A DNA stretch of 5,345 bases, taken from assembly GCA_038148895.1 (NCBI GenBank), contig JBBVGQ010000012.1. The stretch is one strand, 5' to 3'. Source of the DNA: Tamlana sp038148895 (GTDB lineage: Bacteria > Bacteroidota > Bacteroidia > Flavobacteriales > Flavobacteriaceae). The notes under the pieces are model-generated. The model saw only the letters and a program-made list of their open reading frames with translations. It was not told the DNA's origin and did no database searches. The first letter of the stretch is position 1. Each line of letters opens with the position of its first letter. Made by a program: the position numbers and the translations under genes. This document shows positions 1 through 5,245 of the stretch, piece after piece.

Positions 1-42
1 AGTTTACCTGCTCTTTGGTCAATCCTAAAGTTACTATATTTT

Positions 43-83
43 ATTATGCAAGTCTAAAGGAATTATAGCCATTGTTACCACAC
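43..83. repeat. Truncated end of an inter-module palindromic (attC-like) element
   Basis: This is the right-hand end of an element whose left part lies outside the window. It carries TAGCC (66-70), then ATT, then the core GTTACCACAC (74-83). The complete element at 4057-4193 ends the same way: TAGCC at 4176-4180, then ATT, then GTT. The preceding GCAAG and AAAGGAATTA also loosely resemble the GCAATGAACTT before TAGCC there. Bases 1-42 show nothing else I can support. Confidence 0.45.
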
Positions 84-802
84 GTTTTTTATTTTATTAT
101 TTTAATTTCAGTTAGTAATTGTTCATTCGAAAACCCAGAACAACTGTCGTCTTGAAATCTTATTTTTTCAGTTCCGTTTTCAAGATTGTAACTCACTCCG
201 AAATTACATGAATTGTCAGCATTTTGCATTAAAGTCAGTTTGCGCTCAAACAGAGATATTCCGTCAATTATGGATTCCGTTATTTTTATTTTTCCGCGTT
301 TTATAACTTTTCCGTTTTTGTAATATTTAAATTTGAAAAATCCATTTTTAGGCTTTAAAATCAATTTGTCAGATTCAAAGGTCTGATGTCCCCAAGATGA
401 AATTAAAACCCAACTGTCATTGTTTTTAATTGATTCTTTAATTAAAGATTGCTTCTCGTAATCTTTGTATTTATTTACACAGATTTTTATTTCAGTCAGT
501 TCCTTTGCGTTTGTGAAAGTCGTGTCGATTTGCTGTCCAAAAATATTTGTGTACTCAATTCTTAAAAAGTCAGAGTTATTTACAATAATCAATTTTTCAT
601 TTTCCAAATATTTTTCAGCTTGTCCAAATTTTTGGTTGGTCAGAATTTTTGGTTTTGCTCTATCTAGTTTAAACATAGTAAAACCATTTTCTTGACTGCA
701 ATCATTGGAAAACAATTCGATTTTGTTTTGAGCAAACGAAAAGAATGTGTTTAAAACTAGAATTATAGATATGAAATGCGTTTTTCTCAAATGTGTGGTA
801 AC
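74..802 (-). mobile_element. Putative gene cassette 1: secreted protein between module-specific inverted cores
   Basis: The module is bounded by an exact 10-bp inverted pair, GTTACCACAC at 74-83 and GTGTGGTAAC at 793-802. The sequence is not shared with the other two modules except for GTT/AAC. The gene fills the module almost completely: five bases separate the left core from the stop codon and two separate the start codon from the right core. In classical integrons the two outer boxes of one cassette are likewise complementary to each other and vary between cassettes. That this module moves as a unit is inference; no recombinase is present here. Confidence 0.45.
89..790 (-). CDS. Secreted protein of unknown function, 233 aa
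   Basis: I do not recognise this protein. The N-terminus is a classic Sec signal peptide: basic residues R2 and K3, a hydrophobic stretch of about residues 7-17, and a likely signal peptidase I cut after S18-F19-A20, before Q21. The mature part is about 213 residues and looks beta-rich, with alternating hydrophobic and polar strands (for example 66-80 and 150-171) and four cysteines at 31, 104, 195 and 217, so disulfides are possible. There is no lipobox and no C-terminal sorting domain. The likely location is the periplasm or outside. The start codon is TTG (788-790): no in-frame ATG or GTG lies just upstream, and the signal peptide begins exactly here. Only two bases separate the start from the core site at 793-802, so any promoter or ribosome landing sequence must lie in the repeat element upstream. 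The reading frame looks intact. Confidence 0.8.
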   Translation of the reverse strand: MRKTHFISIILVLNTFFSFAQNKIELFSNDCSQENGFTMFKLDRAKPKILTNQKFGQAEKYLENEKLIIVNNSDFLRIEYTNIFGQQIDTTFTNAKELTEIKICVNKYKDYEKQSLIKESIKNNDSWVLISSWGHQTFESDKLILKPKNGFFKFKYYKNGKVIKRGKIKITESIIDGISLFERKLTLMQNADNSCNFGVSYNLENGTEKIRFQDDSCSGFSNEQLLTEIKIIK

Positions 803-928
803 GGATGGGTATATGAAACGTTTGGCTTTTCATAGCGATTTCCTAACAACCCGTTACAATATTTATTAAATGTACCGCCCTTAATATTAGCACTTTCCGC
901 CAAATGTTTTATATACCGTGTTGTATGC
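793..928. repeat. Inter-module attC-like element A
   Basis: This element lies between the secreted-protein module and the R-M module, with 117 bp between its two cores (803-919). Its ends are AACGG (800-804) and the core GTTGTATGC (920-928). Just inside lies a 7-bp inverted pair, GGTATAT (808-814) and ATATACC (911-917), at the place where the element at 4057-4193 has GGCTA/TAGCC. Further pairings are GTAACGG (798-804) with CCGTTAC (851-857), and TATGAAA (812-818) with TTTCATA (828-834), a hairpin with a 9-nt loop. These pairings overlap and could be alternatives. The interior otherwise differs from the other two elements. No gene, RNA gene or terminator is evident. Confidence 0.5.
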
Positions 929-1091
929 TGGGCTTTATTCATTCTCAATCAGTTACGCTCAATCAATGCACATATTTTTGTTTTTGGGTCGGCAATCTCC
1001 CCATGCATTAGGGTAGGCATACTCTTTGGTAAGTTTTGGTTTGCGAGGTGGCTCGTGTGACTTGCCAATGTGTATGACTGCGAAGGGAAGG
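929..1091. other. Non-coding flank downstream of the methyltransferase gene
   Basis: No gene or convincing terminator is visible in these bases. The stretch is richer in GC than the coding DNA around it. It holds one arm of a degenerate direct repeat whose other arm lies upstream of the operon. Together with the element before it, it makes up the roughly 300-bp gap between the secreted-protein gene and the methyltransferase gene. Confidence 0.5.
1002..1072. repeat. Degenerate direct repeat flanking the R-M operon, left copy
   Basis: Bases 1022-1068 align without gaps to 3918-3964 in the same orientation, with 33 of 47 positions identical by my count and many of the differences transitions. 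The similarity extends loosely outward: CATGC occurs 15 bases before this copy and 17 before the other, and TGTG follows within a base of both. The shared blocks begin CTCTTT and end CTTGC. The copies bracket the promoter and the three genes of the operon. Confidence 0.45.
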
Positions 1092-2594
1092 CTAAAAACC
1101 ATATAAACCCATTATTATTCTATTATTCTTATTCTCTAATTCAACATCAAAACCCCCTGTTTCTTTTACTTGTGAAATGATTTGTAAGATATTGTGCTTT
1201 ATCTCATAGAATTCAAGCTCTTCAGGAGTTTTAAAAGGTATTTTTTTTATATAGTTAGAAGAATTATTAGTTGATGGATTTATTGTCCGTATCAAAGTAT
1301 TGCAAGTAGGAGAATTAAAGAATGCTAATAAATATTCAAGATATTCTATTTTCTTTGGAAATATCCCTACAATAGACTGGTCAAATAATCTATTATCAAT
1401 CAAAGCACCTGTAATTGAACTTGAACTTACCATAGGAACTGCAATGCCTTTTTTAAAATAAAACGATGAATTTTGATACCGTGCTTTTTTGTCTTTTTTA
1501 AAGAAACTAACTAAATCATATGACCAATTCATAAACCAATTGTCTGGTTTAAAATATTTCGTATTTCCGCCCTTTACAATAGGCACGAAGGGTTTCTCTC
1601 CTTTTATTCCATTCAATAAAGTTTCATTGCAGTGAAAAGTAACTTTATCTAGAGATACTTCATCATACCTTTTTGAGTTCCGAATTTCCTTATTTAATAC
1701 TTTAAGATAATCTTTATCATTACCAGAATAGAAACCTGTTACACAGCTACAAATATCACCTATTGTTTGCAGAGACTCTTTAATGCAAGAAGTTATTTGT
1801 GGGTTAGGATTGCTTATGAAAGCATAATCATTATTTGAAATTACTTCCTTTTGTTTAAGATTAATAATCTGAAGATTATCTGTGTTGTTACTTCCGAGTT
1901 CATCAACAGTTTTGTAGCCTTTAATTATTCTAAAGTCATTGTTGATACAGGTTTTGCTATTAGAACATTTTTCTAATGCTATGATTGAAAGGTTAGCATA
2001 GCCAAAATTAACACCTGGAAAATATGATGACGGAAAGAGAGCTATTTCTTTTAATTTCGTTTTAGAAAGAATATATTTTCTTATGTCCTTGTGCATATGA
2101 AGGTTTAAGTATGTATCTGGAATAATAAATACTAAACGACCTCCATCTTTTAATGCTTCAATACTTCTGTATAAAAAAAGAGAATAACTTTCCTTTGCAT
2201 AAAAACCATTGAACCTTTTCTTTAATTGCTTTCTGTCTTCTGTGTTCCGCCATGCTCCATAAGGCGGATTTGCAATTACAGCATCATATTTCCCCCCCAT
2301 TGAACACAAAAACTCCAATTCAACATCTGTTAATGTGTCAGTTTGTTTGATAGAGACATTTTTAAAGTCAGAATACTTAACAACCAAATTCTTAATTGAA
2401 TTTTCATTCAATTCATAAGCTTCAATATTTATACTATTGTGCTTATTAACTATTGGGTCAATAAACACACCATCACCAGCACATGGTTCAAATACAGTCT
2501 CATTACCTTTTAAATCCAAAAGGTCAACCATGTAATTTACAATCGGTGTTGATTTTGTATAGTACGCCTGATATATCCTATTCTCACTAATCAT
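1092..2594 (-). CDS. N6-adenine DNA methyltransferase of a type II R-M system, 500 aa
   Basis: It transfers a methyl group from S-adenosylmethionine to adenine N6 in the host copies of the recognition site, protecting them from the partner nuclease. Numbered from the ATG: a QAYYTK segment near residues 9-14 resembling motif X; the SAM-binding motif I FEPCAGDGVF (35-44); a motif II-like EAYELN (58-63); the catalytic motif IV NPPYGAW (109-115); and GGRLVFIIP (151-159), about motif VI. X before I before IV, with the variable region last, is the gamma-class (TaqI-like) order. The C-terminal half should hold target recognition, including KGGNTKYF (341-348) and a closing helix-and-loop pattern around 422-454. 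About 500 aa is usual for this class. I chose ATG at 2594, two bases after the endonuclease stop. A GTG at 2603 would add three residues and overlap that gene. The recognition sequence cannot be read from the protein. Confidence 0.92.
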   Translation of the reverse strand: MISENRIYQAYYTKSTPIVNYMVDLLDLKGNETVFEPCAGDGVFIDPIVNKHNSINIEAYELNENSIKNLVVKYSDFKNVSIKQTDTLTDVELEFLCSMGGKYDAVIANPPYGAWRNTEDRKQLKKRFNGFYAKESYSLFLYRSIEALKDGGRLVFIIPDTYLNLHMHKDIRKYILSKTKLKEIALFPSSYFPGVNFGYANLSIIALEKCSNSKTCINNDFRIIKGYKTVDELGSNNTDNLQIINLKQKEVISNNDYAFISNPNPQITSCIKESLQTIGDICSCVTGFYSGNDKDYLKVLNKEIRNSKRYDEVSLDKVTFHCNETLLNGIKGEKPFVPIVKGGNTKYFKPDNWFMNWSYDLVSFFKKDKKARYQNSSFYFKKGIAVPMVSSSSITGALIDNRLFDQSIVGIFPKKIEYLEYLLAFFNSPTCNTLIRTINPSTNNSSNYIKKIPFKTPEELEFYEIKHNILQIISQVKETGGFDVELENKNNRIIMGLYGF

Positions 2595-2596
2595 AA

Positions 2597-3511
2597 CTAC
2601 CACGTTAAATATTGAATTAATTCATTTTTTTCAAGATGTGTAATAAAATCACTGTCTAAATCTTCAGTCCATTTGATATTAGCATCTATCCAAGTTCTAA
2701 TGTCATAGCCAGAATACTTCTTTAATTGCTCATAAGTATCAGCTCCCGAAAAAGCACTCCAGATTCCTGAATTCTTTAATGTATTGAAATAGTTATTGTT
2801 TTCTTCTGAGCGAACAAATATTAAAGGCTCATAATTTTCCTCCAAATTATGATAGATACTTGCAACAAGCAATAACCTGTTTGTATTACCTTTCTCATTT
2901 GAACCAAACCCACTTTTAAAATCAACAACATATTTCTTTCCCTGATAAATAAAGTGCAAATCCAGTTCTAATTGAATCTCTCCAGATGTAACAAGCCCCC
3001 ATACTTTGTTGTAATATTTCAGGAGTTGCTGTTTTTCTTCGTTAGTAATATTGAGCTTGTCAATGTACTCCTCAATTTCATTCGCAAGTTTCTTTTTAAC
3101 ATCAGAAAATAAGGGTGGGATAAATAGTTCTAAATCATTGATTGGATATTCAAAAGCTAATTTGCAGAAAGGTTCCCATAACTCTCCAATTCTACGAGAA
3201 AAAGCCATATACTCATAAGACCAAACTGAATGTCGTACTTCTAACATTACTACATAATTGCAATAAGTAACCATTAATACACTTTCAAGAATTTCTTGAT
3301 TTGTCCAATTGTCCTTTTTTGCTTTTTGCTCAATTATTTCAATTACTGTAGTACGAGCTTTAACAAGTAGCGTATTTAACTTTTTTGCTTTTTTCTTGTA
3401 CTCTGTATTTCCATATTCATCATTTACTTCAGCAATAAATTCAGTAGACCTGTCTCTGAAGTATTTGAGAAGCTTTTCTTTTTCGTTTCTTATTTCTTTT
3501 GAAATATCCAT
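2597..3511 (-). CDS. Candidate type II restriction endonuclease, PD-(D/E)xK fold, 304 aa
   Basis: This is probably the DNA-cleaving partner of the adjacent methyltransferase. I do not recognise the specific family. Position and residues both point this way: E182-L-D184 is followed 13 residues later by V-V-D197-F-K199, a D...D-x-K arrangement with hydrophobic beta strands around it, as in the PD-(D/E)xK nucleases. An upstream helix, RRIGELWEPF (106-115), supplies candidate acidic residues E110 and E113, which often complete this active site. After the core come GSNEKGNTNR (203-212) and a hydrophobic strand, PLIFV (229-233). The N-terminal 60 residues are charged and helical, possibly a coiled coil for dimerisation. 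The gene starts two bases after the controller stop and ends two bases before the methyltransferase ATG. The frame is intact. Specificity and activity are unproven. Confidence 0.8.
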   Translation of the reverse strand: MDISKEIRNEKEKLLKYFRDRSTEFIAEVNDEYGNTEYKKKAKKLNTLLVKARTTVIEIIEQKAKKDNWTNQEILESVLMVTYCNYVVMLEVRHSVWSYEYMAFSRRIGELWEPFCKLAFEYPINDLELFIPPLFSDVKKKLANEIEEYIDKLNITNEEKQQLLKYYNKVWGLVTSGEIQLELDLHFIYQGKKYVVDFKSGFGSNEKGNTNRLLLVASIYHNLEENYEPLIFVRSEENNNYFNTLKNSGIWSAFSGADTYEQLKKYSGYDIRTWIDANIKWTEDLDSDFITHLEKNELIQYLTW

Positions 3512-3513
3512 AT

Positions 3514-3813
3514 TTATTTTTTCTGTCTAAGATAATTAACCTTTTGTTCTGCAACCTTTAATGCATCAAGTCCATATTCATCATCTTCGATGTCATATAT
3601 TATTTTGTCACTTAACCATTCAACGATTAGTTCTTTTAAAGAAGTATTGAAATATTCGGCAATTTTTTCCACTTGATTTCTTGTTGCTTTTCTTTTTCCA
3701 TTTTCAATCTTGCTTAATATTGCTTGGTCAATACCCAAATGAAAAGCCACAACTCTTAATGGTTCGCCTTTTTCTTCTCTAATCTCACGTATTTTTAAAC
3801 CAAAACTATTCAT
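3514..3813 (-). CDS. XRE-family helix-turn-helix controller of the R-M operon, 99 aa
   Basis: A small Cro/CI-like DNA-binding protein, first in the operon. The helix-turn-helix lies at about residues 17-40 and includes VVAFHLGIDQAILSKIENGK, with the LSKIENG recognition-helix signature of the XRE family and a following helix around 46-54. After the roughly 65-residue domain there is an acidic tail (about 74-80) and a closing helix (83-97) that could mediate dimerisation. Classical R-M controller proteins are usually near 80 aa, so this one carries an extension. It starts at ATG 3811-3813. Two palindromes upstream, one over the predicted -7 element, fit autoregulation. It probably delays nuclease production when the system enters a new host, as is known for C proteins; binding to these sites is inferred. 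An ordinary XRE repressor is the main alternative. Confidence 0.88.
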   Translation of the reverse strand: MNSFGLKIREIREEKGEPLRVVAFHLGIDQAILSKIENGKRKATRNQVEKIAEYFNTSLKELIVEWLSDKIIYDIEDDEYGLDALKVAEQKVNYLRQKK

Positions 3814-3837
3814 GTACTATTGTTGAATATAATTGTT

Positions 3838-3854
3838 TTGACAAATTTAGTCAA
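3838..3854. promoter_or_regulatory. Proximal operator palindrome (O1)
   Basis: TTGAC-AAATTTA-GTCAA is a 17-bp near-perfect palindrome with a single mismatched pair (3843 with 3849). It fully covers the predicted -7 element at 3842-3849. Occupancy here should repress the operon. Its half-sites are identical to those of the second palindrome, so the same protein, most simply the adjacent controller, probably binds both. Confidence 0.65.
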
Positions 3855-3872
3855 CAAAACTTATTATCCAAA
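3842..3872 (-). promoter_or_regulatory. Bacteroidota-type promoter of the R-M operon
   Basis: Read on the minus strand, TTTG (plus 3869-3872) is followed after 19 nt by TAAATTTG (plus 3842-3849). This matches the primary sigma-factor consensus of Bacteroidota, TTTG/TTG at -33 and TAnnTTTG at -7. Transcription would begin near 3836, leaving a leader of about 23 nt before the controller ATG. The leader is AT-rich and has no Shine-Dalgarno sequence, which is normal for the phylum. The -7 element lies inside a palindromic operator, so binding there should block RNA polymerase. Confidence 0.65.
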
Positions 3873-3878
3873 TATTTT

Positions 3879-3895
3879 TTGACAAAAGTTGTCAA
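3879..3895. promoter_or_regulatory. Distal operator palindrome (O2)
   Basis: TTGACAAAAGTTGTCAA pairs seven bases on each side of a 3-bp centre (AAG). It lies six bp upstream of the predicted -33 element. A dimer here would touch RNA polymerase, a typical activator position. The centre (3887) is 41 bp from that of O1 (3846), about four helical turns, so both dimers would sit on the same face of the DNA. Confidence 0.65.
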
Positions 3896-3968
3896 CATGC
3901 GTGACGGGAAAATTTGGCTCTTTTGCAAGCTTCGGTTTTAGCATCGGCTTGTGGGGCTTGCAAATGTG
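3896..3968. repeat. Degenerate direct repeat flanking the R-M operon, right copy
   Basis: This is the partner of the copy at 1002-1072, in the same orientation. The core 3918-3964 matches 1022-1068 at 33 of 47 ungapped positions. It begins one base after the distal operator, so the repeats tightly bracket the regulatory region plus the operon on this side. A related block, TTTTTAGCGGGTTGGCAA at 3991-4008, resembles TTTTTGGGTCGGCAA at 981-995, but the order relative to the main repeat is reversed. Confidence 0.45.
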
Positions 3969-4056
3969 CCAAATGTGGGTTGGAAATTCCTTTTTAGCGG
4001 GTTGGCAAAACAAAAAATCTTTCAAGTTTGCACTATCGTTTCTTTTTCCTTGCCTT
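3897..4056. other. Non-coding flank upstream of the R-M promoter
   Basis: This is part of the 384-bp gap between the controller gene and the MORN-repeat gene. It is GC-richer than the neighbouring genes, as is the matching flank at 929-1091. Short open frames of 66 and 79 codons cross it on opposite strands, but they run through the repeat or the operator and show no recognisable protein character. No RNA gene was recognised. Confidence 0.5.
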
Positions 4057-4089
4057 GCATACAACGGTTGGGCTATGGTTTCGTTGCGT

Positions 4090-4109
4090 GAAAATCCGCA
4101 AGGATTTTC
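4090..4109. repeat. Hairpin 1 of element B
   Basis: GAAAATCC and GGATTTTC form a perfect 8-bp stem around the 4-nt loop GCAA. No T-run follows on either strand, so it is unlikely to be an intrinsic terminator. The equivalent at 5192-5219 keeps a similar stem with a shorter loop and a bulge. Confidence 0.6.
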
Positions 4110-4140
4110 CGCCGAAAACCGAAGATAGCAAATTTGCGAG

Positions 4141-4160
4141 GACTTTCCGAGAGGAAAGTC
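4141..4160. repeat. Hairpin 2 of element B
   Basis: GACTTTCC and GGAAAGTC form a perfect 8-bp stem around GAGA. The hairpin at the same place in the element near the right edge (5246-5268) has a different stem sequence, TTGAATTCC/GGAATTCAA. Structure is therefore kept while sequence changes, which suggests selection on the fold. Confidence 0.6.
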
Positions 4161-4183
4161 AGAAGCAATGAACTTTAGCCATT

Positions 4184-5170
4184 GTTGTGTGTAGTTTTTA
4201 ATTGTTTAATGAATCCATTGTCATGTTTTTTTCCGAATCATTAGCTTTTATTAATACTCCATTTTCATCGTAAAGTGTTGGTTTACCGCTTAACTTATAA
4301 TTTGAAATATTAGCAATTGATTTTATTTTTCCGTTTTTATAATAAATCCATTCTTTTCCAGATTCTTTCATTGTTATAGTATCTAAATTGTGGATTTGGA
4401 TTACTCTGATTTGTCCATTCTCATAATACCCTTTAGCCGTATCAATTACCTTATTATTCCAAAAATTCCTATGAGACTTTATTGAACCACTTTTATAAAA
4501 TATTTTTGTAGGGCCATGTGGCACACCATTTTTTCGAAAATTACTTTCTTTTTTTTCTCCAGTTTCGTAAAAGTGTATTGTCTCACCATTTTGTTTCCCT
4601 TTATAAAATGTGGATTTGGCTTTCAGATTTCCGTTCTCCCAAAACTCTTGATTAGTTCCGTTTATTGTATCATTAATGTATTCTGATATTTTCTTTAGAG
4701 TTTCTCCATCATTTCTGTAATACTTCCATATCCCTTGATTCATTCCATTTTTAATCAAGCCTTCCACTTTTAATAAACCTTTATTTGAATAATAACTTTC
4801 GTAATATCCATTTTCATAGGTTAGATTTTCTATAGAATCATTGTTATATTTTATAGTTCTTTGTAACTCGTCATTTTTATTAAAGTATTTGATTACTCGA
4901 TTGGGAAAGCTGTCGATTACTTCTAATTCTGCATATCTGCTACCATTAGGAAAGAAATAAGTCGAAAGGGATTTTGGTCTTGTAATATCTAAATCAGGAT
5001 TTATTTTTTGCCATATTCCAGCTTTACCATCTTCTTGGTAAAAAACATGTTTATCATTCCTATATTTTTCATTTGAAATATCATCTTTACAAGAACTAAA
5101 GATTGTAAAAAGTATTAGAAAGTATCTTGTTTTCAATTCAGTAGATTGGTTTGGTTAAATTACACACAAC
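4184..5170 (-). mobile_element. Putative gene cassette 3: MORN-repeat lipoprotein between module-specific inverted cores
   Basis: The module is bounded by an exact 10-bp inverted pair, GTTGTGTGTA at 4184-4193 and TACACACAAC at 5161-5170, different from the pairs of the other two modules apart from GTT/AAC. The stop codon lies four bases from the left core and the start codon 24 bases from the right core. Sequence outside the cores (TAGCCATT on the left, GG then CGGCTATG on the right) belongs to the inter-module elements. Mobility is inferred from the analogy with integron cassettes. Confidence 0.45.
4198..5136 (-). CDS. MORN-like (YwqK-type) repeat lipoprotein, 312 aa
   Basis: Predicted lipoprotein: K2, R4, a hydrophobic run to residue 13, then the lipobox F13-S14-S15-C16, so the mature protein would be lipidated at C16 and anchored in a membrane. 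The K-D-D after the cysteine does not decide which membrane. The rest consists of repeats with a period near 24 residues, each with an aromatic pair followed by a turn of the form x-N-G: YYRNDGE (139-145), FWENGN (165-170), FYETGE (189-194), FYKSGS (213-218), YYENGQ (237-242), YYKNGK (265-270) and a last one near 288-293, with weaker copies nearer the N-terminus. This is the pattern of MORN_2/YwqK proteins, common in Bacteroidota. 'Antitoxin YwqK' in databases is only a family name; no toxin gene is next to it. The start is TTG (5134-5136), chosen because the signal sequence begins there and no in-frame ATG lies nearby upstream. The biochemical role is unknown. Confidence 0.85.
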   Translation of the reverse strand: MKTRYFLILFTIFSSCKDDISNEKYRNDKHVFYQEDGKAGIWQKINPDLDITRPKSLSTYFFPNGSRYAELEVIDSFPNRVIKYFNKNDELQRTIKYNNDSIENLTYENGYYESYYSNKGLLKVEGLIKNGMNQGIWKYYRNDGETLKKISEYINDTINGTNQEFWENGNLKAKSTFYKGKQNGETIHFYETGEKKESNFRKNGVPHGPTKIFYKSGSIKSHRNFWNNKVIDTAKGYYENGQIRVIQIHNLDTITMKESGKEWIYYKNGKIKSIANISNYKLSGKPTLYDENGVLIKANDSEKNMTMDSLNN

Positions 5171-5191
5171 GGTCTCGGCTATGATTTCGTT

Positions 5192-5219
5192 GCGGAAAAA
5201 TCCGCAGGATTCTTTCCGC
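5192..5219. repeat. Hairpin 1 of element C
   Basis: GCGGAAAAATCC (5192-5203) pairs with GGATTCTTTCCGC (5207-5219) across a GCA loop, with one bulged base. It is the positional counterpart of the hairpin at 4090-4109, with a longer stem. Confidence 0.55.
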
Positions 5220-5245
5220 CGTAGCCGAAAGATAACAAATTTGCG

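Larger units (their letters stand above)
920..4065 (-). mobile_element. Putative gene cassette 2: restriction-modification module
   Basis: The module is bounded by a 9-bp exact inverted pair, GTTGTATGC at 920-928 and GCATACAAC at 4057-4065. It contains the whole controller-endonuclease-methyltransferase operon and its promoter. Unlike the two single-gene modules, about 160 bp of non-coding, somewhat GC-richer DNA separates the coding block from each boundary, and these flanks share a degenerate direct repeat (about 1002-1072 and 3896-3968). At about 3.1 kb it would be large for an integron cassette. Treating it as one mobile unit is inference. Confidence 0.4.
4057..4193. repeat. Inter-module attC-like element B, cloverleaf-like
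   Basis: This is the best-formed inter-module element, with 118 bp between the cores GCATACAAC (4057-4065) and GTTGTGTGTA (4184-4193). Nested pairings can be seen by eye. GGCTA (4071-4075) pairs with TAGCC (4176-4180). TTCGTTGC (4080-4087) pairs with GCAATGAA (4165-4172), with one G-T pair. Inside are two perfect hairpins at 4090-4109 and 4141-4160. The palindrome GCAAATTTGC (4128-4137) sits between the hairpins. Much of its sequence recurs at 5161-5290. Five bases lie between AAC and GGCTA but only three between TAGCC and GTT, so the structure is asymmetric, as attC sites are. Confidence 0.6.

Noticed and set aside
465..695. Plus-strand open frame of 76 codons
   Set aside because: Antisense shadow of the secreted-protein gene, with the hydrophobic bias typical of such shadows.
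3309..3530. Plus-strand open frame of 73 codons
   Set aside because: Antisense shadow of the 5' part of the endonuclease gene. Its hydrophobicity reflects the reverse complement of a Lys/Glu-rich segment.
3864..4064. Minus-strand open frame of 66 codons upstream of the controller
   Set aside because: It covers the operator and the promoter -33 region and ends before the promoter it would have to share. No protein character was seen.
3889..4128. Plus-strand open frame of 79 codons
   Set aside because: It starts in the distal operator, runs through the degenerate repeat and ends in element B. The composition looks like translated repeat DNA, with no recognisable domain.
4090..4160. Intrinsic terminators formed by the two hairpins
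   Set aside because: Neither hairpin is followed by a T-run on the transcribed strand, and both recur as part of a larger conserved element.
4198..5136. Toxin-antitoxin module based on the YwqK name
   Set aside because: The repeat protein has a lipoprotein signal and no toxin-like neighbour. The antitoxin label is only a family name.
74..5170. Canonical integron attC sites
   Set aside because: The core bases do not fit RYYYAAC/GTTRRRY and no integron integrase lies in the window. Only an integron-like logic is claimed.
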